Under the pieces are notes generated by a model, which saw only the letters and a program-made list of their open reading frames with translations, did not search any database and was not told the origin of the DNA. 64,000 nucleotides of DNA from Pelagimonas sp050633425 (GTDB lineage: Bacteria > Pseudomonadota > Alphaproteobacteria > Rhodobacterales > Rhodobacteraceae). Positions 45,128 to 54,486 of the stretch are shown here, piece by piece (positions within the stretch are counted from its first letter, which is position 1; every line of letters begins with the position of its first letter). The position numbers and the translations under genes were made by a program. The stretch covers positions 1 to 64,000 of the forward strand of contig NZ_JBOEGM010000002.1 of assembly GCF_050633425.1 (NCBI RefSeq). The letters run 5' to 3'.

Positions 45128-46213
45128 TTAGACGCCAGATTTGATGCGGGTCCAAAGACGGGTGACCGAGCGCTGGATTTTCGCAGGGTATGGGTCTTTG
45201 ATATAGGTTGTTTCCAGCGCTTCAGGCGAAGGATAAACTGCCGGATCCTCAATCAATGCCGCTTCAAGGAATTCCTGCGCCGCCTTGTTGCCATTGGCAT
45301 AGAACACGTAGTTCGACGCGGCCGCCATGTTTTGCGCATCCAAGATGAAGTTCAGGAATTTATGCGCACCTTCTGGGTTTGGGGCGTCATCAGGAATTGC
45401 CATCATATCAAACCACATCAACGCGCCTTCCTTTGGGGCGTTGTACGCGATCTCGACACCATTATTTGCCTCTTCGGCGCGACCACGGGCTTGCAAAACA
45501 TCACCGGACCACCCGACGGCAACACAGATGTCTCCGTTGGCCAACGCGTTGATATATTCGCTGGAATGGAATTTCTGAACATGCGGGCGCACGGCTTCCA
45601 TCAGCTCGGCGGCTTTTTCTAGATCAGCTTTGTCGTGGCTGTTGGGGTCAATGCCAAGATAGGTCAATGCGGCGGGGAACAGCTCATCCGGGGCATCGAG
45701 GAAATGCACACCACAGGCCGCCAGTTTTTCCATATTGGCCGGGTCAAACACCAAAGCCAAGCTGTCAATCGGGGCATCCTCCCCTAGGGCTTCTTTGACT
45801 TTTCCGGTGTTCACACCGATGCCGGTGGTGCCCCACATATAGTTGATCGCATAGGTGTTGTCGGGATCAAACCGCGCGGTGCGATCTTGGATCACGTCCC
45901 ACAGGTTGCCGTAGTTGCCAAGCTTGGACTTGTCCAATGGCTGAAAGACACCCGCTTGAATCTGGCGCTGCAAAAAGCCGCCGGTCGGAACGACAACGTC
46001 ATAGCCAGAACCACCCGCCAGCATTTTGGTCTCGAGCAGTTCGTTGCTGTCGAAAACGTCGTAGATTAGGGTCAGGCCGGACTCTTCTTCGAACTTCTTA
46101 AGCAAAGATTCGTCGATATAGTCGGACCAGTTGTAAACCCGAACCTCATCGGCGCTGGCCAATCCAGCGACCAGAGCCAGTGTGGCGGTCAAGGTGGTGA
46201 GTGTCTTGGTCAT
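45128..46213 (-). CDS. potF: polyamine (putrescine-type) substrate-binding protein (PotF-like)
   Basis: A 361-residue periplasmic protein with a signal peptide to LASA (about residue 21). The mature start DEVRVYNWSDYIDESLLKKF is the hallmark of PotD/PotF. Other family stretches are FEEESGLTLIYDVFDSNELL, YDVVVPTGGFLQRQIQAGVF and NYMWGTTGIGVNTGKV. First gene of the minus-strand operon, divergent from the GntR regulator at 46369. Putrescine is likely because of the downstream gamma-glutamylputrescine oxidase-like gene. Confidence 0.9.
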   Translation of the reverse strand: MTKTLTTLTATLALVAGLASADEVRVYNWSDYIDESLLKKFEEESGLTLIYDVFDSNELLETKMLAGGSGYDVVVPTGGFLQRQIQAGVFQPLDKSKLGNYGNLWDVIQDRTARFDPDNTYAINYMWGTTGIGVNTGKVKEALGEDAPIDSLALVFDPANMEKLAACGVHFLDAPDELFPAALTYLGIDPNSHDKADLEKAAELMEAVRPHVQKFHSSEYINALANGDICVAVGWSGDVLQARGRAEEANNGVEIAYNAPKEGALMWFDMMAIPDDAPNPEGAHKFLNFILDAQNMAAASNYVFYANGNKAAQEFLEAALIEDPAVYPSPEALETTYIKDPYPAKIQRSVTRLWTRIKSGV

Positions 46214-46262
46214 CTCAATCTCCCGTTGGTCGCGGGGTCATTGAGCGCCCCGTCTGTGAATA

Positions 46263-46294
46263 TTTTGATCATAAGTTGCGTTACAAAGCAACTT
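46263..46294. promoter_or_regulatory. operator-like elements between potF and the divergent GntR gene
   Basis: The decamer TTTGATCATA at 46264-46273 (palindromic core TGATCA) is repeated exactly at 47166-47175 before the aminotransferase gene. Next to it, AAGTTGC (46273-46279) and GCAACTT (46288-46294) form a perfect 7-bp inverted repeat. Both are candidates for binding by the GntR protein encoded at 46369. Confidence 0.5.
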
Positions 46295-46368
46295 CGGCGA
46301 TGCTTCCACACAGAATTGACCGACGCAAGAGGTGTCGAACAGCTGAGCGACAGGGGAGGCGGAAAGTG

Positions 46369-47043
46369 ATGAATTCCGAGGCAAACAAGGTGGAAACAGC
46401 GGGGCTTCCTGCGCATGAGCAAGTCTATCGAGATTTGCGTGATGCGATTTTGTTTGGGGAGTTCAAGCCCGGGGAACCTTTGACTATTCAAGGGCTTGTC
46501 GTCCAACTGGGTGCCGGAATGACCCCGGTCCGCGAAGCGTTGCGCCGGTTAACAGCCGAGGGCGCGCTGCAGGCCTTGGGCAACAGGCGGATCATGGTTC
46601 CTGTCTTGGATATTGGGGCCGTGTCTGAGCTAACCGAAGCACGTCTGGCTCTTGAGCCAATCTTGACGAAGCGGGCTATTTCACGGATTACAAATGATGA
46701 AATTGCCCAAATGGCAGCGATTGATGCCCGGCTGGATGAGGCCATTGAGCGCGGCGATGTTAAGCTTTACCTGGAAGAGAATCACACTTTCCACACGGCC
46801 CTAAACGCCGTTGCCGACTCTCCTATTTTGACGTCGATGGTAGACGGCTTGTGGTTGCGGTTCGGTCCGTCGCTTCGGATCGTATGCGGGCAATTTGGGA
46901 CACGAAACTTGCCTGATCGCCACAAAGAACTGTTGATTGCGCTTCAGGCCAAGGACGCAGAGGCCGCGGCCCAAGCCATGCGTGAAGACGTGGTGCAGGG
47001 CATGGATTTGATTCGCCAGTCCATCGTTGCGGAGCCGCATTAA
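46369..47043 (+). CDS. GntR-family (FCD) transcriptional regulator of the polyamine module
   Basis: A 224-residue regulator. The winged helix shows VYRDLRDAILFGEFKPGEPL (about 19-38) and the recognition helix MTPVREALRRLTAEGALQ; the FCD domain shows ELTEARLALEPILTKRA and the histidine-bearing LYLEENHTFHTALNAVADSP. A GGGGAGGCGGAAAGTG site precedes ATG 46369 (GTG 46366 also possible). Located between the transporter and aminotransferase halves of the module. Confidence 0.85.
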   Translation: MNSEANKVETAGLPAHEQVYRDLRDAILFGEFKPGEPLTIQGLVVQLGAGMTPVREALRRLTAEGALQALGNRRIMVPVLDIGAVSELTEARLALEPILTKRAISRITNDEIAQMAAIDARLDEAIERGDVKLYLEENHTFHTALNAVADSPILTSMVDGLWLRFGPSLRIVCGQFGTRNLPDRHKELLIALQAKDAEAAAQAMREDVVQGMDLIRQSIVAEPH

Positions 47044-47055
47044 AGGCGGTCACTG

Positions 47056-47122
47056 ACGGTTTCGACCGTGTTTTAGCACATCCCTGACACCACAAACGGC
47101 CAAACTCGCTGAGGCGTTTGGC
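47056..47122. promoter_or_regulatory. hairpins and intergenic region before the aminotransferase gene
   Basis: ACGGT-TTCG-ACCGT at 47056-47069 is a UUCG-type hairpin followed by GTTTT and may terminate the GntR transcript. A second inverted repeat, GCCAAAC (47099-47105) and GTTTGGC (47116-47122), follows. Confidence 0.5.
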
Positions 47123-47165
47123 GCAATTGCCCTTTTAGAATAGCGCTAAGATTGACAGTTCAAAA

Positions 47166-47175
47166 TTTGATCATA
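47166..47175. promoter_or_regulatory. second TTTGATCATA site, upstream of the aminotransferase gene
   Basis: Exact copy of the decamer at 46264-46273, placed 33 bases before the aminotransferase start codon. Shared location in two promoter regions of one functional module suggests a common regulator. Confidence 0.45.
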
Positions 47176-47207
47176 TTCTGAGCGGAACCCTATCGGAGCC
47201 CTCAGCC

Positions 47208-48599
47208 ATGACCTTATTGTCTACCAACACCCCGACCGAAGAATTGCGCCGCATGGATGCAGCTCATCACATGCATCCGTTCACGCAAAACTCCGAGTTG
47301 GGTGAAAAGGGCGCGCGTGTCATCACGCGTGCATTAGGCTGTTGGCTCACCGATTCTGAAGGGAACCGCATTCTGGATGCCATGGCGGGGCTGTGGTGTG
47401 TAAACATCGGTTATGGGCGGGACGAATTGGCCGAGGCCGCCAAAATTCAGATGCAAGAATTGCCCTACTACAACACGTTCTTTCAAACCTCGCATGTGCC
47501 TGCGATTGCCCTGGCCGCGAAATTAGCCGAGCTGGCACCAGGTGATTTAAACCACGTGTTTTTTGCGGGGTCCGGCTCTGAGGCGAATGACACAAATCTG
47601 CGCATGGTCCGCACCTATTGGCAGGCCAAAGGTCAACCCGATCGGACTGTCATCATCGGTCGCTGGAATGGCTATCATGGCTCAACCGTTGGTGCGATGA
47701 GTCTTGGCGGTATGAAGGGCATGCATGCTCAAGGTGGGGTCTTGGGCGGAATTGAACATATCGATGAGCCCAATTGGTGGGCCAATGCAGGCGATATGTC
47801 GCCTGAAGAATTTGGCCTTGAACGCGCCCGCCAGCTTGAGAAAAAGATTCTGGAGGTCGGGCCCGACAATGTCGCTGCGTTTATCGCTGAACCCGTTCAG
47901 GGCGCGGGCGGCGTGATCATCGCGCCTGAGTCTTACTGGCCGGAAGTTCAAAAGATTGTCGACAAGTATGGGATTTTGTTGATCGCGGATGAAGTCATTT
48001 GCGGGTTCGGCCGGACTGGGAATTGGTTTGCAACCCAAACACTTGGTCTGCGCCCACATATCATGACAATCGCCAAAGGCTTGTCATCCGGATACCAGCC
48101 GATTGGCGGATCGATTGTTTGTGATGAGGTTGCAGATGTCATTGGCCGCGTCGAATTCAATCATGGCTATACCTATTCCGGTCATCCAGTGGCCTGTGCC
48201 GTTGCATTGGAAAACCTGCGACTCTTGGAAGAAGAAAAGGTCGTCGATCAGGTGCGGGACGATACAGGTCCGTATCTAAAGGAAAAATTCGAAGGCTTGC
48301 TGGACCACCCTCTGGTGGGAGAGGCCAAGATTGTTGGCATGATGGGGTCCATTGCGTTGACACCGAACAAGGCAAAGCGGGCCGCATTTGCGGCGGAGAC
48401 CGGTACGGTCGGGTTTATTTGTCGCGAACGGTGTTTCGCGAACAACCTGATCATGCGTCACGTTGGCGATCGAATGATCATTTCGCCGCCATTAGTCATT
48501 TCGCGCGACGAAATTGACATTTTGATCGCGCGCGCGCGCCTTAGCCTAGACGAGACTTTGGCGGCTTTGCAGGATCAAGGGCTGATGGTTGAGCGTTAA
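47208..48599 (+). CDS. class III PLP aminotransferase (polyamine:pyruvate type)
   Basis: A 463-residue omega-aminotransferase. Motifs include the N-terminal MDAAHHMHPFTQNSEL, the PLP-phosphate contact FFAGSGSEANDTNLRMVRTY, GRWNGYHGSTVGAMSLGGM, the cofactor aspartate in LLIADEVICGFGRTG and the Schiff-base lysine K290 in IAKGLSSGYQPIGG. It matches the SpuC-like putrescine/spermidine:pyruvate aminotransferases; other omega-amino acids or amines are possible. Its stop overlaps the convergent LysR gene by four bases. Confidence 0.85.
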   Translation: MTLLSTNTPTEELRRMDAAHHMHPFTQNSELGEKGARVITRALGCWLTDSEGNRILDAMAGLWCVNIGYGRDELAEAAKIQMQELPYYNTFFQTSHVPAIALAAKLAELAPGDLNHVFFAGSGSEANDTNLRMVRTYWQAKGQPDRTVIIGRWNGYHGSTVGAMSLGGMKGMHAQGGVLGGIEHIDEPNWWANAGDMSPEEFGLERARQLEKKILEVGPDNVAAFIAEPVQGAGGVIIAPESYWPEVQKIVDKYGILLIADEVICGFGRTGNWFATQTLGLRPHIMTIAKGLSSGYQPIGGSIVCDEVADVIGRVEFNHGYTYSGHPVACAVALENLRLLEEEKVVDQVRDDTGPYLKEKFEGLLDHPLVGEAKIVGMMGSIALTPNKAKRAAFAAETGTVGFICRERCFANNLIMRHVGDRMIISPPLVISRDEIDILIARARLSLDETLAALQDQGLMVER

Positions 48600-49513
48600 A
48601 CTTGTTCGGCATTCCTCAGGGCATCTTTGCAATATTGGACCATAAATTCGGTGAATATCTGGACCTTTGGGTCGCGCAGGCGGCGTGACGGAGACAGGCA
48701 AGCAAGTTGAACCGGATAGGGCGGTGTCGCGGTGGCAACTGGAACCAGCGCACCGCTGGCCAAATGATGGGCGATCTCAAAACGAGGTTTGAGAATGATG
48801 CCGTGCCCAGAGACGGACCAGTCGGTCAAAACGTCTCCGTCATCGCTTTCAAGTGGTCCGAAAATCTCGTAACGCTTTGGTCCATCAGGTGTTTCTAGCG
48901 TCCATTGAAATTCTTGCGCACCGGGAAACCGCAAGTTCAAACAGGCATGCCTGTCGCGGATCAGCGCCTCTCCGTCTGCTGGACAGCCCCGTTTTTCGAT
49001 ATATCCCGGCGAGGCGACCAGCACGCGTTCACATTCAGATATCCCACGCACTTTGAGATCGCTATCGACCAGTTGCCCTAGATGAAACGCTAAATCGAGA
49101 CCTTCTGCCGTGACATCGACAAGCCGATCTGACAGGCGCAGACGAATATCAATTTCCGGAAACCGGTCTTGAAAAAGCGGTATAGCCGGCGCGATGATCC
49201 GGCGTCCCAGCCCTAATGGCGCGGCGACAAACAGGGTGCCGCGTGGATTCTTCGCGGCCTCCATCACGGTGCCTTCGGCTTCGGAGATCGACTCCAAAAT
49301 GCTTCGTGCCCCATCATAAAACAACCGGCCATGTTCTGTTGCGTGAAGCGCGCGCGTTGTTCGGTTAAACAGCCGCACCCCTAAATGCCGCTCAAGTTCA
49401 GCGATCCGCGATGATGCAACGGCGGGCGATGTGCGCTGATCCCGTGCCGCGGCGGACATGTTGCCCAATTCATAGACGCGCACGAACATTTTGATGTTAT
49501 CGATATAAGCCAT
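48596..49513 (-). CDS. LysR-family transcriptional regulator
   Basis: A 305-residue regulator: N-terminal winged helix (MFVRVYELGNMSAAARDQRT and ASSRIAELERHLGVRLFNRT) and a LysR substrate domain from about residue 90. It is divergent from puuD, with a 101-base shared upstream region, so it may control urate oxidation; alternatively it serves the polyamine side. Effector unknown. Confidence 0.85.
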   Translation of the reverse strand: MAYIDNIKMFVRVYELGNMSAAARDQRTSPAVASSRIAELERHLGVRLFNRTTRALHATEHGRLFYDGARSILESISEAEGTVMEAAKNPRGTLFVAAPLGLGRRIIAPAIPLFQDRFPEIDIRLRLSDRLVDVTAEGLDLAFHLGQLVDSDLKVRGISECERVLVASPGYIEKRGCPADGEALIRDRHACLNLRFPGAQEFQWTLETPDGPKRYEIFGPLESDDGDVLTDWSVSGHGIILKPRFEIAHHLASGALVPVATATPPYPVQLACLSPSRRLRDPKVQIFTEFMVQYCKDALRNAEQV

Positions 49514-49614
49514 GCGGTTCTTTTTCTGGACATGATTGAAAGTGTGTTGTGATTATATGGGTAAACTTGAAATGCCTTTGCGTATAGCCTGAGGGTTCAA
49601 AAGGGAGAACCGCG

Positions 49615-50835
49615 ATGTATGATTTGGCCGCAATGGGTGCCTGGGCAGAGTTCGCTGTGCGCTGGCTACATGTGATCACAGCGATTGCTTGGATAGGATC
49701 TTCTTTTTACTTCATAGCCTTGGACCTGGGGCTACACCGCGACCGCAATTTGGCCACGGGCGCAGATGGCGAGGAATGGCAAGTTCATGGGGGCGGATTT
49801 TACCACATTCAAAAGTACCTCGTGGCCCCGGATCAGATGCCTGCCGATCTTGTTTGGTTCAAATGGGAGAGCTACGTCACCTGGCTTTCGGGCTTCGCGT
49901 TGCTGGCCTTGGTTTACTACTTGGGAGCCGAGTTCTACCTGATTGACCCCGCGATTATGGAGCTTTCGGCATGGCAGGCGATTGCGATTTCGGTGGCGTC
50001 GCTGGCATTTGGTTGGCTTGTTTACAACGGGCTGTGCAACCTGTTCGTGAACGCCAACCAAACGGCTTTGATGGTGGCGCTCTACCTGGTTTTGGTGGCT
50101 ATGGCGATCTTCTACACCAACGTGTTTTCAGGCCGCGCCGCTTTGCTGCACCTTGGCGCGTTTACCGCCACAGTGATGAGCGCAAACGTCTTTATGATCA
50201 TTATCCCGAACCAAAAGATCGTTGTTGCTGATTTGATTGCTGGTCGCACGCCTGACCCAAAATACGGCAAGATTGCAAAACAGCGATCAACGCATAACAA
50301 CTATTTGACCTTGCCCGTTATTTTCATGATGCTGTCCAACCATTACCCGCTGTCTTTCGGCACAGAATACACATGGTTGATCGCCTGTCTCGTCTTCCTC
50401 ATGGGCGTTACAATCCGGCATTTCTTTAACTCGATGCACGCGCGCAAAGGCATGCCATGGTGGACATGGGCCGCGACAGTGATCTTGTTCATTCTGGTAA
50501 TGGCGCTGTCGACGGCTCCGCTGTGGCGCGAGACTTCAGATGAAGCCTCAGGTCCAGCGTTGCGGTTTGCTCAGGCCGAAGGGTTTGAGCAGGTTCAAGA
50601 TATAGTTATGGGGCGGTGCTCAATGTGCCATGCCGAAGAGCCGAATTGGGATGGGCTGCATTGGGCTCCTAAGGGGGTCCGATTGGACACCGAAGCACAT
50701 ATCGCAAATAATGCGCGTGCGATTTACATGCACGCTGGCCTCAGCCGGGCGATGCCACCCGCGAATTTGTCATGGATGGAGGACGATGAACGTGCTCTGA
50801 TCCGCGACTGGTACGCGGCCGCCAACAGCCGTTAA
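49615..50835 (+). CDS. puuD: urate hydroxylase PuuD (membrane-bound, cytochrome c domain)
   Basis: A 406-residue inner-membrane enzyme that oxidises urate to 5-hydroxyisourate. The N-terminal two thirds have about eight hydrophobic helices (RWLHVITAIAWIGSSFYFIA first, THNNYLTLPVIFMMLSNHYP later). The C-terminal soluble domain (from about 310) carries a single heme-binding CSMCH at residues 335-339, with a possible axial ligand in HAGLSRAMPP. The layout is that of PuuD, which passes electrons to the respiratory chain instead of O2. AAAAGGGAGAACCGCG precedes the ATG. The other purine genes are not in the window. Confidence 0.9.
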   Translation: MYDLAAMGAWAEFAVRWLHVITAIAWIGSSFYFIALDLGLHRDRNLATGADGEEWQVHGGGFYHIQKYLVAPDQMPADLVWFKWESYVTWLSGFALLALVYYLGAEFYLIDPAIMELSAWQAIAISVASLAFGWLVYNGLCNLFVNANQTALMVALYLVLVAMAIFYTNVFSGRAALLHLGAFTATVMSANVFMIIIPNQKIVVADLIAGRTPDPKYGKIAKQRSTHNNYLTLPVIFMMLSNHYPLSFGTEYTWLIACLVFLMGVTIRHFFNSMHARKGMPWWTWAATVILFILVMALSTAPLWRETSDEASGPALRFAQAEGFEQVQDIVMGRCSMCHAEEPNWDGLHWAPKGVRLDTEAHIANNARAIYMHAGLSRAMPPANLSWMEDDERALIRDWYAAANSR

Positions 50836-50933
50836 GCTTTACGACTTGGCGAAAAAGGGCGGAACCAGGTTTTTGCAAAAGCGGCACCATAGATGTTCGA
50901 AATGGCTTCGTAGGTGATCAAAGATACCGGCAT
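50832..50933 (-). CDS. candidate 33-residue small protein
   Basis: A minus-strand frame reads MPVSLITYEAISNIYGAAFA, then KTWFRPFSPSRKA. GGAG lies seven bases before the ATG, an unusually good site for a chance frame, and the sequence has an amphipathic helix with a basic tail. Its stop overlaps the puuD stop by three bases, the two genes being convergent. It may be a real small protein of the kind found in Rhodobacteraceae, but no homologue could be checked. Confidence 0.45.
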   Translation of the reverse strand: MPVSLITYEAISNIYGAAFAKTWFRPFSPSRKA

Positions 50934-51114
50934 TTTCTGCTCCTGATTGTTGTTCGCTCGTTACACATCTTACTCTGGCAAGTGTTAAGGAAATAATCTT
51001 GCGGCGGATATGCGACTTTGGGACAATTATTGCCCAAAGGCCCGCATATGCTCTCGTGCGTGGTTTGTTCTTTATGCGTTCCAGAATCGCCACGCGTCTG
51101 CTAAGTTTTGTGGC

Positions 51115-52950
51115 ATGAATACCCAAGCCCCCAATATGCGCCCTGTTATCCGCCAACTCGACGATTCCGCAATTAACCGGATCGCAGCGGGAGAGGTTGT
51201 TGAACGTCCGGCATCCGCTGTGAAAGAGCTGGTTGAAAATGCCATTGATGCGGGCGCGCGCCGCATTGAGATTGAGATCGCGGATGGCGGCAAAACCCTG
51301 ATCCGCATCAGCGACGATGGCTGCGGCATGTCCGGGGATGAGCTTCCTTTGGCCCTCTCGCGTCACGCGACATCCAAGATTGATGGATCAGATTTGCTTA
51401 ACATCCATTCGTTTGGGTTTCGTGGTGAAGCGCTACCAAGCCTTGGAGCGGTCGGCCGTCTGACCATCCAAAGCCGCGCCAAAGGTTTTGAAGCCGTTGA
51501 GTTGAGCGTTGATGGCGGAGAAATGTCGTCTGTCAAACCGTGCGCGTTGAATGGTGGCACCGTTGTTACGTTGCGGGATTTGTTTTTTGCGACACCGGCG
51601 CGGCTCAAGTTCCTGCGAAGTGATCGGTCAGAAATGATGGCGATCAGCGACGTGATCAAGAGATTGTCGATGGCAGAGCCGTCCGTCGGATTCACCTTGC
51701 GCGATGTGTCTGGCGGAAAAGATCGGGTGACTTTTCGGGTTGAACCCGAAATAGGTGATCTGTTTGATGCAATGCGGGGCCGCCTGGGCCGCGTGATGGG
51801 CGGCGAATTTACGGAAAACGCGTTGGCAATAGATGCCGAGCGCGAGGGGTTTCGCCTTACTGGGTATGCGGCGTTGCCGACCTATTCACGTGGAACCGCA
51901 GTTGCGCAACATTTGTTTGTAAACGGACGCCCGGTTCGTGACAAAATGCTCATCGGGGCGCTGCGCGGGGCCTATCAGGATTTTCTGTCGCGCGAACGTC
52001 ACCCGGCTGTTGCCTTGTTCGTTGATTGTGATCCGCACAAGGTAGACGTGAACGTTCACCCGGCAAAATCTGAGGTCCGTTTTCGCGATCCCGGTGTTGT
52101 GCGTGGATTGATCGTTTCGTCGCTGCGCCATGCATTGGCCGAGGCTGGCCACCGCGCGTCGACCACGGTCGCGGGGGCAACGCTGGGGGCTATGCAGCCC
52201 GAACAGTTGCAGCCGCGTGTTTACCAAATGGATCGCCCGTCTCCGGGCGCGCGTATGGCATCCTATCAAGCCCAAGCACCGGGATTTTCGGATTTGGCTG
52301 CTGGGTATTCGGGCCGCGTTGTTGAGCCGCAACCCCTAGAAGCTGAAGCGCCCGAGGCCCAAGACGAAGCGCTCCCCTTAGGGGCTGCGCGTGGGCAAGT
52401 TCATGAAAACTACATCATCGCGCAAACCGACGATGGCATTGTAATTGTTGATCAACATGCGGCTCACGAACGGCTCGTTTATGAAAAGCTCAAGCATCAA
52501 ATGGCCGAAACGGGTGTTGCCGCGCAGGCGCTTTTGATTCCTGAAGTGGTCGAAATGTCGCCTGATGATGCCGCGCGGTTGTTGTCTGTTGCGGGGGATT
52601 TGACCAAAATGGGTCTGACCATCGAGTCCTTTGGCGGTGACGCGATTGCGGTTCGTGAAACCCCTGCGATCCTAGGAGAGGTTAACGCAAAAGCGTTGAT
52701 CCACGACATTCTGGATGAGCTGTCTGACCTTGGACAAAGTCAGTTGGTTTTGGAAAAAATCGAAGCCATTTTAAGCCGGGTTGCCTGTCACGGCTCGATT
52801 AGATCGGGGCGCAGAATGCGCGCTGAAGAGATGAATGCGCTCTTGCGCGAAATGGAGGCAACCCCGCATTCGGGCCAATGCAATCACGGGCGCCCGACTT
52901 ATGTTGAGCTGAAGCTCAGCGATATCGAAAGGTTGTTTGGACGCACATGA
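51115..52950 (+). CDS. mutL: DNA mismatch repair protein MutL
   Basis: A 611-residue MutL. The GHKL ATPase domain shows INRIAAGEVVERPASAVKEL, NAIDAGA, DDGCGM and FGFRGEALPSLG. The transducer domain carries DVNVHPAKSEVRF near residue 310. The C-terminal dimerisation domain keeps the endonuclease motif DQHAAHERLVYE near residue 446 and the late CNHGRPT. The latent nicking activity of MutL is therefore probably intact, as in bacteria without MutH. The ATG at 51115 is chosen because the conserved N-terminus follows; the frame opens at 51010. The stop overlaps rmuC (ATGA). Confidence 0.92.
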   Translation: MNTQAPNMRPVIRQLDDSAINRIAAGEVVERPASAVKELVENAIDAGARRIEIEIADGGKTLIRISDDGCGMSGDELPLALSRHATSKIDGSDLLNIHSFGFRGEALPSLGAVGRLTIQSRAKGFEAVELSVDGGEMSSVKPCALNGGTVVTLRDLFFATPARLKFLRSDRSEMMAISDVIKRLSMAEPSVGFTLRDVSGGKDRVTFRVEPEIGDLFDAMRGRLGRVMGGEFTENALAIDAEREGFRLTGYAALPTYSRGTAVAQHLFVNGRPVRDKMLIGALRGAYQDFLSRERHPAVALFVDCDPHKVDVNVHPAKSEVRFRDPGVVRGLIVSSLRHALAEAGHRASTTVAGATLGAMQPEQLQPRVYQMDRPSPGARMASYQAQAPGFSDLAAGYSGRVVEPQPLEAEAPEAQDEALPLGAARGQVHENYIIAQTDDGIVIVDQHAAHERLVYEKLKHQMAETGVAAQALLIPEVVEMSPDDAARLLSVAGDLTKMGLTIESFGGDAIAVRETPAILGEVNAKALIHDILDELSDLGQSQLVLEKIEAILSRVACHGSIRSGRRMRAEEMNALLREMEATPHSGQCNHGRPTYVELKLSDIERLFGRT

Positions 52951-54314
52951 TCGAGTTCGGCGGGCAGGCGTATTCCCTGCAAGACCCAATGGTGGTGATG
53001 GTTTTGATTGCTGGATGTGTCCTGTTGTTGATGCTGTTTTTGCTGATTTCCAGTGTGCGACGGGCCGGGCAAACGGCGCAAACCACGGAAGCTTTGGCAC
53101 ATGCGTTAACTGATATGTCGAGCCGGGTTGAGCACTTGGCCAATGGGCAGGGTCAGCTGGAAGGGAGTCTGCATTCGGTTGCACATCAGCAAACGCAAGC
53201 AGCGACTCAGGTCACGGTTTTGATGGAACAGCGGTTGGGTGAAGTCCAATTGCGCCTGCATGAAGATCTGTCCAAAGTACAGCGCAATACCGGCGAAAAC
53301 CTTGCTCATATGCAGCAATCATTGTCGGACAATATGGCAGCGCAGCAGTTGAAATTGTCCGAAACGCTTGGACAAAATCAGGTGCGCTTGCAGGAGAATA
53401 TGGCCGACCTTCAGATGAAAACGGCGCGTTCCCTGACCGAAATGCAAGAGAAAATGGGTGTTGCTTTAACCGGGAGCGCCAAGACCACAGCAACGTCGTT
53501 AACGGCCCTACAAGAACGGTTGCAAACGATTGATAAGGCACAGGAAAACATTACGAAATTGTCGGGAGATGTTTTGACGCTTCAAGACATTTTGTCGAAC
53601 AAGCAAACGCGCGGTGCCTTTGGTGAAATCCAGCTCACCGATATTGTGTCCAAGGCGCTGCCTAAGGACAGCTACACGTTGCAAGCAACACTGTCGAACG
53701 GGAAGCGAGCGGATTGCCTGATCCATTTGCCCAACCCGCCCGGACCAATCGTGGTTGATGCGAAATTCCCGCTTGAGGGCTATGAGGCATTGCGCAATGC
53801 GTCGACGGACAGTCAGGTGGTCGAAGCGGCGCGCATGTTGAAAACGTCGGTCCGAAAACACATCAAAGATATTTCCGAGAAATACATCCTTGATGGCGAA
53901 ACGGCGGATGGTGCTTTGTTGTTCCTGCCGTCCGAAGCCGTTTATGCGGAACTGCATGCAAACTTTCCTGATTTGGTTCGGGAAGGATTCGCAGCACGCG
54001 TTTGGATTGTATCCCCGACCACTTGTATGGCGACATTGAATACAATGCGCGCGATTCTCAAGGATGCTCGGATGCGTGAGCAAGCAGGAGCAATCCGTAA
54101 GGAATTGAGCCTGTTGTCGCAAGATGTTGATCGTCTTGGGACGCGCGTTGGTAACCTTGATCGCCACTTTGGCCAGGCGGCTAAGGATATCGAAGACATC
54201 AAGATTAGCTCTGACAAGGCCGGTAAACGTGCGCGTCGATTGGATAATTTCGATTTTGAAGAGTTGGCAAAAGATGAGCCTTCAAATGTGGTCGCCCTGA
54301 CCGACAAGCCGTGA
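52947..54314 (+). CDS. rmuC: DNA recombination protein RmuC
   Basis: A 455-residue protein: an N-terminal membrane helix (MVLIAGCVLLLMLFLLISSV, about 14-33), a long coiled coil with repeated LxExLxxNQ patterns (about 45-190) and the RmuC nuclease-like domain (about 215-420) with TRGAFGEIQLTDIVSKALPK, VVDAKFPLEGYEAL and FLPSEAVYAELHAN. It limits inversions at short repeats in E. coli. The start lies inside the mutL stop (ATGA), coupling two genome-stability genes. Confidence 0.9.
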   Translation: MIEFGGQAYSLQDPMVVMVLIAGCVLLLMLFLLISSVRRAGQTAQTTEALAHALTDMSSRVEHLANGQGQLEGSLHSVAHQQTQAATQVTVLMEQRLGEVQLRLHEDLSKVQRNTGENLAHMQQSLSDNMAAQQLKLSETLGQNQVRLQENMADLQMKTARSLTEMQEKMGVALTGSAKTTATSLTALQERLQTIDKAQENITKLSGDVLTLQDILSNKQTRGAFGEIQLTDIVSKALPKDSYTLQATLSNGKRADCLIHLPNPPGPIVVDAKFPLEGYEALRNASTDSQVVEAARMLKTSVRKHIKDISEKYILDGETADGALLFLPSEAVYAELHANFPDLVREGFAARVWIVSPTTCMATLNTMRAILKDARMREQAGAIRKELSLLSQDVDRLGTRVGNLDRHFGQAAKDIEDIKISSDKAGKRARRLDNFDFEELAKDEPSNVVALTDKP

Positions 54315-54330
54315 GCTGGTAATAGCCTAA

Positions 54331-54346
54331 AGTTTAACGTTAAACT
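54331..54346. promoter_or_regulatory. 16-bp perfect palindrome upstream of aceE
   Basis: AGTTTAACGTTAAACT is a perfect palindrome with a central CpG, as in LacI-family operators. It is related to the second palindrome at 54487-54510 (GTTTAAC/TG-T/C-TAAAC core). A LacI-type central-carbon regulator of the CceR kind known from Rhodobacter is a possible binder; that is inference. Confidence 0.55.
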
Positions 54347-54434
54347 ATTAGCCATGCACGTCATGCATGAATGCTATGCAGTCACCTATCTGCCGTAACG
54401 TCCTGTGACCTGTTACATCACAATCCCAACGCGA

Positions 54435-54463
54435 TTGCAGAAGGTGCTCGCTTTGGGTAACCT
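54435..54463 (+). promoter_or_regulatory. candidate aceE promoter
   Basis: TTGCAG (54435-54440) and TAACCT (54458-54463) are separated by 17 bases, about 80 bases before the aceE start. The two palindromes lie on either side. Confidence 0.4.
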
Positions 54464-54486
54464 CGCTTATACCGCGTTAAAACGCC

